23,986 bases of DNA from a virus. Below the pieces are notes generated by a model that was given only the letters and a program-made list of their open reading frames with translations, was not told the origin of the DNA and ran no database searches. The position numbers and the translations under genes were made by a program. Shown one piece after another: positions 1 through 6,422 of the stretch (position 1 is its first letter; each line of letters opens with the position of its first letter). The stretch lies in IMG/VR virus record IMGVR_UViG_3300032304_000251, positions 1-23,986 of that record, one strand, 5' to 3'.

Positions 1-1
1 C

Positions 2-1993
2 TTTACGGGATATACTCAGCCTGAAGGTATGTTCTTCAGTAGTGATGGGTATAAATTATTCATTACTGATCTAAATGCAAAAACCTTAGATGAATATAAC
101 CTGTCGATTCCATGGCAAGTTAATACTGCAACATATGTTACTAGTTCACTTGGGCAATTCAGTAACAATGTCACCGGAATCTATATCAAACCTGATGGTA
201 CTAGGTTATATGCTACAGTTGGTAACGATACAACTGCGGGACAAATTCATCAGTATACATTTGAACCATTAACAATTGACGGACATAGAATTTGGAATTC
301 ATCGAATGATGGCTCTGGTTCTGGTCTAGATGCTGATAAGCTTGGAGGATTGACTTCTACTGGATATCAGACGACTGCTGGGCTTTCCGCAAACGTAGCG
401 ACTCTGACGTCGAACAACTCTACATTTGCATTCAGTAAGACTGAAATTAACCTCAATGTCAATAATGCTCTAACATCAAACAATTCTAGCTTCCTAGGTG
501 GTTTAGTTTCTACTGGATATCAGACTACTGCTGGCCTATCAGGGAATGTTGCTACTCTTACAGCAAACAATGCTAATAATCTTCTAGGACGAACATGGGT
601 AGCACCCGGAACGATTGGTTCTACGACTGCTAATACTGGACGATTTACTACACTAGATTCAACTGGCGTGACTACAGTAACTGCGGGAGGCGCAGCGGTT
701 CGTGGGTTCATAGTAGCAAATGGTGCTAGTTATATTGCATTGACTGCAAATATGTCTGCAGGATCATATAACCCACTAGTACTCAATAGTGAAAATTCGT
801 TAATATTCTCTAATGGTACTTCGAATGGTGGATCATTCTTTATCGGACCATGGACAACACGCTCAACTGGAATCAGAGTTGATGGACCAACATCAAATAT
901 TTCACTAATTTCAAATAATGTTACTATACTAGCTAACGTAAATATTGATGCTGGAACATTATATGTAGATGGACTGAATAACCGAGTTGGCATCTCAAAT
1001 ACTAATCCATTACACATACTATCAGTAAATGGTGATGGGTACATTAATGGTAATGTAATCGTCGGTAACACTTCGACAAATACTGTCATTAGTTCTAGTG
1101 GATTATCACTAGCAAATTCAACTTCTAACACTAGACTTTCTATCCCATCGACTGCACAATATTCAGCAACGAATGTATTCCTACATGCTAACGGTTCTTG
1201 GATAGCTCCTAGTGCTTACGCATATACTGCACCTACTATTACAGTTATGGTGAATGATCCTAATGGAGATTCACTCGTTACCGGAAACGCTCAGGCTTAT
1301 ATTCCAATTCCAGCTTCGATCAATAATTATAGCCTAGTGAATGTGCTTGCTACGGTGGTGAATGCATCATCTTCAGGAAATGTATCACTTCAGTTCTACA
1401 ATGTCACGCAAAATAGAAATATTCTGACCACAGAATTAACCATTGACAATAACGAAGTAAGCTCTACGACTTCTGGAATTACTGCAGTAGTCAACTCGGC
1501 TGCATCATCTATATTGACTGGCGATCTAATTTCTATTCAGGTTAACCAAGCGGGTACCGGAGTGAAGGGCTTAATGGTCAATATGACATATCAGACTGTC
1601 ATTACTGCAAGCAGCACCTACACACCAACTATCACGAAATATGTTACCGATCCATTTGGTGATGAATTAATTACTGGTGATGGTCAAGCTTATATTCCTA
1701 TCTCCCCTGACCTAAATGGATTTAAGATTGCTAGTGCCATGGCGACAGTTGCTAATTCATCATCGTCTGGTACACCAACTATACAGATCAGAAATACATC
1801 TACTGGAGTAGATTTACTTACGACACCAATTACGATTGATGCTGGAGAAACTTCAAGTATTACTGCGGCGACTCCTCCAGTAATAAATACTTCTGCTGTT
1901 GCATTAGCAACTGGAAATCTTCTGGCCGTAGATATTGATGTTGCTGGCACTGGAACTAAAGGCCTAATCTTAACTCTAACATTTGGATTATAA
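2..1993 (+). CDS. Tail fibre-like structural protein, 5' end missing
   Basis: The reading frame is open to the left edge, so the gene starts upstream; the first in-window ATG at 29 is internal. The visible part is about 664 residues, rich in Asn, Ser and Thr, with no transmembrane segment. The first ~80 residues carry IKPDGTRLY-type repeats of the kind seen in beta-propeller-like phage surface proteins. Two copies of a GYQTTAGLS-centred repeat follow (nt 356-405 and 509-558). A segment near nt 985-1080 (RVGISNTNPLHILSVNG) matches the pattern common in phage tail-fibre and tailspike shafts. The last ~255 residues are two tandem copies of a ~125-residue beta-rich domain (about nt 1223-1618 and 1619-1990). 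I infer a distal tail fibre or other adhesion protein. The exact fibre role is not determined. Confidence 0.75.
   Translation, partial: FTGYTQPEGMFFSSDGYKLFITDLNAKTLDEYNLSIPWQVNTATYVTSSLGQFSNNVTGIYIKPDGTRLYATVGNDTTAGQIHQYTFEPLTIDGHRIWNSSNDGSGSGLDADKLGGLTSTGYQTTAGLSANVATLTSNNSTFAFSKTEINLNVNNALTSNNSSFLGGLVSTGYQTTAGLSGNVATLTANNANNLLGRTWVAPGTIGSTTANTGRFTTLDSTGVTTVTAGGAAVRGFIVANGASYIALTANMSAGSYNPLVLNSENSLIFSNGTSNGGSFFIGPWTTRSTGIRVDGPTSNISLISNNVTILANVNIDAGTLYVDGLNNRVGISNTNPLHILSVNGDGYINGNVIVGNTSTNTVISSSGLSLANSTSNTRLSIPSTAQYSATNVFLHANGSWIAPSAYAYTAPTITVMVNDPNGDSLVTGNAQAYIPIPASINNYSLVNVLATVVNASSSGNVSLQFYNVTQNRNILTTELTIDNNEVSSTTSGITAVVNSAASSILTGDLISIQVNQAGTGVKGLMVNMTYQTVITASSTYTPTITKYVTDPFGDELITGDGQAYIPISPDLNGFKIASAMATVANSSSSGTPTIQIRNTSTGVDLLTTPITIDAGETSSITAATPPVINTSAVALATGNLLAVDIDVAGTGTKGLILTLTFGL
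356..558 (+). repeat. Direct repeat pair inside the fibre gene
   Basis: Nt 356-405 and 509-558 are near-identical over about 50 bases, sharing the exact stretch TCTACTGGATATCAGAC at both starts. Both encode STGYQTTAGLS followed by NVATLT. This is an in-frame duplication in the fibre shaft region. Confidence 0.7.
1223..1990 (+). repeat. Tandem duplicated ~125-residue domain at the fibre C-terminus
   Basis: Copy 1 spans about nt 1223-1618 and copy 2 about nt 1619-1990. Matching landmarks recur in the same order: YTAPTIT/YTPTIT, DPNGDSLVTG/DPFGDELITG, QAYIPI in both, NASSSGN/NSSSSGT, LTTELTID/LTTPITID, and AGTGVKGLMV/AGTGTKGLIL. The copies have diverged, so this is an old duplication of a beta-rich, probably surface-exposed domain. 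Confidence 0.8.
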
Positions 1994-1994
1994 T

Positions 1995-2450
1995 ATGAAT
2001 ATACAACGAAGAAGAGTAAATCAGCAACCGGAACTTACGGTTGATTATACAATCACTAATATTGATGAGTTCGGTATAGTCGAGGCTGATCCTATCAGAA
2101 TAATCTATTCAGATGGTAGTGTACTTACTACCATTCCCGGTGATGAAGATTTTCCTGATGCAGTATATGATCCCGATGCAGTAAATGATGAATATAACAG
2201 CCTAGTCTATAAGGACAGGTTATATTTGGATGTCTGCATTGAACTTGAGAAAATTATTCCAGATGCAGGAAATTTATATCGATTAGATGTAGATGGGATT
2301 GTGATCATTGGAATACCATCAATATATTTGGAACATGCCCAAACTATCATAACAATGCTTACTGAGAAGTTTACTGATCAATTAGAGTGGTATGAATTGG
2401 GTATTGTATGGGCTGATGCTCCAGTACATGAGGTAGAACAAGATGGCTAG
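1995..2450 (+). CDS. Hypothetical 151-residue protein between fibre genes
   Basis: I do not recognise this protein. It starts at ATG 1995, two bases after the fibre stop; a TTG at 1983 in the same frame is less likely because it lies inside the fibre gene. The product is acidic, with many Asp and Glu and no membrane segment or signal peptide. An N-terminal part (ITNIDEFGIVEADPIRIIYSD) looks beta-rich, and a C-terminal half around LEHAQTIITMLTEKF looks helical. Its last eight bases overlap the next gene's start (ATGGCTAG). Position between two fibre-type genes suggests a tail-fibre accessory protein or chaperone, but this is inference from context only. Confidence 0.7.
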   Translation: MNIQRRRVNQQPELTVDYTITNIDEFGIVEADPIRIIYSDGSVLTTIPGDEDFPDAVYDPDAVNDEYNSLVYKDRLYLDVCIELEKIIPDAGNLYRLDVDGIVIIGIPSIYLEHAQTIITMLTEKFTDQLEWYELGIVWADAPVHEVEQDG

Positions 2451-3624
2451 ATCAATATTAGCTTCAGCCTTTACTCAAACTATAACTGCAAATTCGTTTG
2501 TCGGATTTGGCGGTCCTTCTTACGCTGAAGCAACAGAATCACTTACAAATCTTTATATCTATAATAAAGCAAAGTTATATGGATTCTATATCAACCCATC
2601 TTCGACTGCTGATGGAAGATATTATACTATAAGGAAGAATGGTGCAGACTCTACACTTAAAATAGGGCCATGGAATACAGTAAACGGCACTAACTCAGTA
2701 TCTAATGGTATAAGCATTACTATCAATAGTGGTGATTATATCAATATGTCATATAATGCTGCTGCTAACTCTGCATTTTCATCCAGAGTTATTCTTAAGC
2801 CATATGGAAGACATTTCTTTATTTTGTCATCAACACCACAATCTGCACCAAGTTCTTTTGGTGTTGGCACCAGATATACGCAGTTGGGTGGAGCGATGGG
2901 GGTCACTACAGCAGAGGATAGAACTCACTTTAGAGTAAAGGTGCCGGGTACGTTAAAAAATATGCAGTTGAAGGTGACAACAAATACCACAGGCACTGCT
3001 AACGTATTCACGAGAATTAGTAACACTCTAGGTAATTTGAATATATTTGTAGGTGCTGGTCAAACTGGACACTTTTCAGATATCTCCAGAAGTGATGCGG
3101 TATCCGCAAATTCAACCATTAACATTAGAGCAGTTATAGCTACGGCAGCAATAACCTTTTCACAGTTTTCAGCACATTTCGAACCTACTAATGTTGGTTC
3201 AAAGAAACAAGAATTATGTGTCAGCGCAGCAGCTACTCTTACACCTTCATTAACTCCATCATATACTCCAATAGTAGGTGGTATTAGCGGAAGCAGTTCT
3301 GAATCGTCCAGATCATTAACATTTGGTTATCCAGTAAAACTAAACAATCTTAGAATATATGCTTATACAAATACTTGCAATACTACGTTACGTGTTACTA
3401 CAAGAGTTAATTCTACTAATACGGTGTTATATACTGATATAGCTGCTGGAGCCACGGGGTGGTTTGAAAATAACGTTGATGGTATTGTTGTAAATCCGAA
3501 TGATACGGTTTCATTTAGACTAGAATCATTATCTGCACCAACAGGAACTGTTCAGGTAAGTAGTATTGGTTTAACTGCTGAAGATTTGTCTCCACCAGAC
3601 TACCCTAAAATCTCTATGCAATAA
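2443..3624 (+). CDS. Virion surface / tail fibre-associated protein with three similar beta domains
   Basis: 393 residues, rich in Thr, Ser, Asn and Ala, with no catalytic motif. It appears to hold three related beta-sandwich-like units of about 120 residues. Each has a strand pattern of the type L-x-G/N-x-x-I/L-x-x, seen at LYGFYINPSST, LKNMQLKVTTNTT and LNNLRIYAYTNTC, followed by a repeated pattern of strands ending near an aromatic residue. A GAGGT Shine-Dalgarno sequence at 2430-2434 sits 8 nt before ATG 2443, supporting the start and the 8-nt overlap with the preceding gene. Low-complexity beta architecture next to fibre genes suggests a receptor-binding or fibre-tip role; this is inference. 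Confidence 0.65.
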   Translation: MARSILASAFTQTITANSFVGFGGPSYAEATESLTNLYIYNKAKLYGFYINPSSTADGRYYTIRKNGADSTLKIGPWNTVNGTNSVSNGISITINSGDYINMSYNAAANSAFSSRVILKPYGRHFFILSSTPQSAPSSFGVGTRYTQLGGAMGVTTAEDRTHFRVKVPGTLKNMQLKVTTNTTGTANVFTRISNTLGNLNIFVGAGQTGHFSDISRSDAVSANSTINIRAVIATAAITFSQFSAHFEPTNVGSKKQELCVSAAATLTPSLTPSYTPIVGGISGSSSESSRSLTFGYPVKLNNLRIYAYTNTCNTTLRVTTRVNSTNTVLYTDIAAGATGWFENNVDGIVVNPNDTVSFRLESLSAPTGTVQVSSIGLTAEDLSPPDYPKISMQ

Positions 3625-3628
3625 ATAA
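3621..3628 (+). promoter_or_regulatory. T4-type late promoter candidate before gene 13
   Basis: ATAAATAA lies within AATAAATAAT, overlaps the preceding stop codon and sits 17 nt before ATG 3646. The same AATAAATAAT string precedes genes 22 and 23. It matches the core of the T4 late promoter (TATAAATA), recognised by gp55-RNA polymerase. Confidence 0.6.
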
Positions 3629-3645
3629 TTAAAAGGAGTTTCACT

Positions 3646-4389
3646 ATGGCAGTACCTACGAACCGAGAAGAATTTAAAGCATACGTATTGAGAAAATTGG
3701 GTGCGCCAGTTATCAATATTGATGTATCAGATGATCAAGTGGATGATCGCCTAGATGAGTCATTGAAGTACTACGCCGACTATCATTTCGATGCAAGTGA
3801 AAAGATTTATTATAAACATCAGATTACTGAACAAGACAAGATCAACCAGTATATCACACTTCCAGAGAATGTTATGGGGGTTGTGAATCTATTTCCCACA
3901 TCCAACATTGGTATTAACTCTAATGACATGTTCAGTATCCAGTATCAAATTGCACTGAACGACCTCTATACTCTAACTAATACTTCTCTTGTACCATACT
4001 ACATGATGAGAGAGAATTTGGCATTAATTGAAGAGTTATTGGTTGGTCAGAAGCCTATTCGATACTCAAGACATAAGGATAGACTATTCATTGACACCAA
4101 GTGGAGTCAATTTGTCGTCGGCAATTACATCCTCGTTGAGTGCTATGAAGTTATTGATCCAGAAGTCTGGACAGACGTTTGGTCCGACCGATGGCTTCAA
4201 AATTATACAGCAGCTAAAGTTAAATATCAATGGGGAAGTAATATTACGAAGTTCACTTCTATGTCACTCCCCGGTGGGGTTCAGTTCAATGGCGAGATGA
4301 TTCTTAAGGATGCCGAGCAGGAAATTCTTAAGATGGAACAAGAGATGCTGAGTTCTTATTCTCTACCGGTTATGGATATGTACGGTTAG
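3646..4389 (+). CDS. 13: Neck (head completion) protein gp13
   Basis: 247 residues, compared with about 309 in T4. gp13 joins gp14 in the neck that closes the DNA-filled head and receives the tail. The N-terminal pattern REEFKAYVLRKLGAPVINI, then VSDDQVDDRLDESLKYYADYH (split here, residues about 27-47), is characteristic of the cyanophage-like gp13 family. The C-terminal LPGGVQFNGEMILKDAEQEI is also typical. Gene 14 follows directly, as in T4. The start is well supported by AAGGAGT at 3633-3639, 6 nt before ATG, and by the late-promoter-like sequence upstream. No oddity apart from the shorter length. Confidence 0.9.
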   Translation: MAVPTNREEFKAYVLRKLGAPVINIDVSDDQVDDRLDESLKYYADYHFDASEKIYYKHQITEQDKINQYITLPENVMGVVNLFPTSNIGINSNDMFSIQYQIALNDLYTLTNTSLVPYYMMRENLALIEELLVGQKPIRYSRHKDRLFIDTKWSQFVVGNYILVECYEVIDPEVWTDVWSDRWLQNYTAAKVKYQWGSNITKFTSMSLPGGVQFNGEMILKDAEQEILKMEQEMLSSYSLPVMDMYG

Positions 4390-4398
4390 ACACTCGTT

Positions 4399-4482
4399 AT
4401 GACTGCAGTAGATGCTTCCAAGGTAGTTGGTGTCGGTAGACAAATAATTACTAAATATGGGAAAGCATTAGGATACGTTTAA
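4399..4482 (+). CDS. Possible 27-residue leader peptide coupled to gene 14
   Basis: ATG 4399 opens a 27-codon frame ending in TAA at 4480-4482, whose last base is the first base of the gene 14 start codon (TAATG). The peptide begins MTAVDASKVVG and is mildly basic and hydrophobic. No clear Shine-Dalgarno sequence precedes it. The exact TAATG junction matches several confident junctions in this window, so it could be a real small gene or a leader that couples gene 14 to gene 13. It could also be chance in a 92-nt gap. I do not recognise the peptide. Confidence 0.35.
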   Translation: MTAVDASKVVGVGRQIITKYGKALGYV

Positions 4483-5204
4483 TGACAAATATTTACTTTA
4501 ACAACTTTGAGCATCCCGGTCAACAAGATTTGATATCCTCACTTATCGAGGAGTCAATCGCGATCTATGGTCATCATGTCTGGTACTGCCCAAGGTCTAC
4601 TGTAAAATTGGACGAAATTTACGGAGAGGATATCCTCTCTGAGTATAATGATGCGCTGATGATGGACATGTACATTCGTAGTTATGATAGTTATGAAGGC
4701 GATGGTACATTCCTATCAAAGTTCAATATCGAGATTAGAGACCAGACTACCTTCACAATATCCAGAAGAACTTTCGGTAAGAAGATCGGTGAATATACCG
4801 AATTGACAAGACCCAGAGAAGGTGATCTAATCTATTCTAAGATGTTGAAACGTCTTATGGTAATCAAGTATGTCAATAATACTGCAATCTTCTATCAAAT
4901 GGGTGACCTACAGGTCTGGGACATAGTCTGTGAAGTGTTTGAATATTCTAACGAGAAGATCAATACTGGTGTTCCGGAAATTGACAGCATCGAGAGAGAT
5001 TACTCATTCAACGAAGAGGGTCAAGGCGTGATGACTGCAGACGGATATTTGCTTACAGACGAAGACGAACATTCATTCAATCTTGGTCAGTTTGATCATG
5101 ATGAACAACTTGGAGATGTATTCTCTGATAACAAAGAATTTAAAGAGGATGTGGTCGAATTGGATTGGAATCCAGATGATCCATTCTCGGAGGCATTACC
5201 ATAA
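4482..5204 (+). CDS. 14: Neck protein gp14
   Basis: 240 residues, near the 256 of T4 gp14. It acts with gp13 at the portal vertex to complete the head and form the tail-joining site. The N-terminal half resembles T4 gp14 as I know it: a segment like LISSLIEESIAIYGHHVWY-PR, then DEIYGEDILSEY and a DSYEGDG-FLSKF-IEI segment followed by FTISRRTF. The C-terminus is strongly acidic and ends in DPFSEALP. The start overlaps the previous frame as TAATG; AGGA at 4470-4473 lies 8 nt upstream. The stop overlaps the gene 16 start by one base. T4 places gene 15 next, but here gene 16 follows immediately. Confidence 0.92.
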   Translation: MTNIYFNNFEHPGQQDLISSLIEESIAIYGHHVWYCPRSTVKLDEIYGEDILSEYNDALMMDMYIRSYDSYEGDGTFLSKFNIEIRDQTTFTISRRTFGKKIGEYTELTRPREGDLIYSKMLKRLMVIKYVNNTAIFYQMGDLQVWDIVCEVFEYSNEKINTGVPEIDSIERDYSFNEEGQGVMTADGYLLTDEDEHSFNLGQFDHDEQLGDVFSDNKEFKEDVVELDWNPDDPFSEALP

Positions 5205-5599
5205 TGAAAGACGCGATTTACGAAACATTAGACTTGACACCGATTGTGTATGAAGGTGAAACTTATAGCAAGCAAGAAGGCGACAATATTACTCAAGAGG
5301 AGAAGGATGCAGAACGTGCTAGAGACCTTCTGATGGATGTTGTGGAAGTCGGACAGAAGGCTATGAAAGACCTTTCAGAATTAGCTTTCCAGTCTCAGGA
5401 CCCTAAGACGTATACTGCACTTAAGGATATGCTGGACAGCATGACCGACGTCAGTAATAAGATTCTCGATCTTCAGATCAAGAGAGATAAAATTTTTAAC
5501 AAGCCTGATGGTCCAGATAAGGTAGTGAATAACAACACGCTAATCATGACTACAGAACAATTAAACAAAGTATTAGATGGGATCAAGAACAATGGCTAA
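5204..5599 (+). CDS. 16: Terminase small subunit gp16
   Basis: 131 residues, compared with about 164 in T4. gp16 oligomerises, recognises concatemeric phage DNA and regulates the gp17 ATPase/nuclease during packaging initiation. The sequence is mostly helical and charged: an N-terminal segment with VYEGETY, a central helix pair (ERARDLLMDVVEVGQKAM and YTALKDMLDSMTDVSNKILDL) that fits the coiled-coil oligomerisation core, and a C-terminal LIMTTEQLNKVL motif typical of cyanophage-like gp16. GGAGG at 5189-5193 lies 10 nt before ATG. Its start and stop both overlap neighbours. It is separated from gene 17 by one inserted gene, unlike T4 where 16 and 17 are adjacent. Confidence 0.85.
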   Translation: MKDAIYETLDLTPIVYEGETYSKQEGDNITQEEKDAERARDLLMDVVEVGQKAMKDLSELAFQSQDPKTYTALKDMLDSMTDVSNKILDLQIKRDKIFNKPDGPDKVVNNNTLIMTTEQLNKVLDGIKNNG

Positions 5600-6422
5600 A
5601 ATTATAGATATTTTATTCTCCGAAGCTACCTATAAGGGCAAGACGGTTCCACTGAATAAGCCTATGGCGGGTGATGTCAAGAAGTCAAAGGTCTATGTCG
5701 ATCCGGATGGCGATGGTAAAGCACAGAAGGTGAACTTCGGTGACAAGACCCTTAGCATAAAGAAAAATATCCCAGATCGTAAGAAATCCTATTGCGCTAG
5801 GTCGGGTGGACAGGGTAATCTTAATGATAAGACTTCGGCTAATTATTGGTCGAGGAAGGCATGGAATTGCGAAGAACTGGAATTGGATGAAGCTATGAGA
5901 TCAAGCATTAGCAAAAGAAACACTAAGAAATTAATTTCGAAGTGGCATGATGATCAGCAGGGGCAGACTTATGGAGACCAACCATATTCGTCTCACCCAA
6001 AGTCAGTAATGAATATTGGTAAGAAGGTGTTTGGCTCTAAGCGATTCGGAGAAGAGACCAAGAAGGTAGCTCTTCTACATGACGTACTGGAGGATACTCC
6101 AGTGACGCCTGAACAACTCTCTAAGCGTGGGTTCAGTGACGACGTGATTGGCGCTGTCAAGCTCCTATCCAAGGACAAGTCTCTATCATACGAAGACAAT
6201 ATCAGAAATATTGCTAATGGAACTACTGCTGCACACAAGCATGCTCAGATGGTAAAATACAGTGACAATATGTCAAATTATTTGGCCATGCCTAAGCCTG
6301 AATGGAGCAAGGATAGGGTCGAGAAGCAAAAGGGAAAATACATGGATTCCATGAGAGTTCTCGGCAAAGTTCTTGGGGTTAACCATCATGAAAGACTAAA
6401 TCCAAAGTGGAAATCTGAGTAA
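5592..6422 (+). CDS. SpoT/MESH1-like HD phosphohydrolase fused to a phage virion-type N-terminal module
   Basis: 276 residues from ATG 5592, chosen for the 8-nt ATGGCTAA overlap with gene 16; an in-frame ATG at 5577 is possible. Residues ~22-93 form a basic module with KKSKVYVDPDGDGK, KVNFGD, IPDRKKSYCARSG and KTSANYWSRKAW. I associate this pattern with a DUF5872-like module in phage virion proteins. Residues ~115-235 match the hydrolase domain of RelA/SpoT homologues: GQTYGDQPYSSHP (H135), LLHDVLEDT (H163, D164, E167, D168) and KYSDNMSN (D225, N229). These are the metal-binding and catalytic positions for Mn-dependent removal of pyrophosphate from (p)ppGpp. No synthetase domain is present, so it resembles a small alarmone hydrolase; another nucleotide substrate is possible. 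It lies between the two terminase genes, coupled to both. Confidence 0.8.
   Translation: MAKIIDILFSEATYKGKTVPLNKPMAGDVKKSKVYVDPDGDGKAQKVNFGDKTLSIKKNIPDRKKSYCARSGGQGNLNDKTSANYWSRKAWNCEELELDEAMRSSISKRNTKKLISKWHDDQQGQTYGDQPYSSHPKSVMNIGKKVFGSKRFGEETKKVALLHDVLEDTPVTPEQLSKRGFSDDVIGAVKLLSKDKSLSYEDNIRNIANGTTAAHKHAQMVKYSDNMSNYLAMPKPEWSKDRVEKQKGKYMDSMRVLGKVLGVNHHERLNPKWKSE

Noticed and set aside
730-1131. 133-codon minus-strand ORF in the fibre gene
   Set aside because: It is the antisense shadow of an Asn/Ser/Thr-rich coding region, with no ribosome site and no minus-strand neighbours.
1983-1994. TTG start giving the 1995 gene four extra residues
   Set aside because: It would start inside the fibre gene. 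ATG 1995, just after the fibre stop, is simpler.
4266-4280. CCCC-GGT-GGGG hairpin in gene 13
   Set aside because: The stem is only 4 bp, it sits within coding sequence encoding the conserved LPGG, and it has no T-tract, so it is not a terminator.
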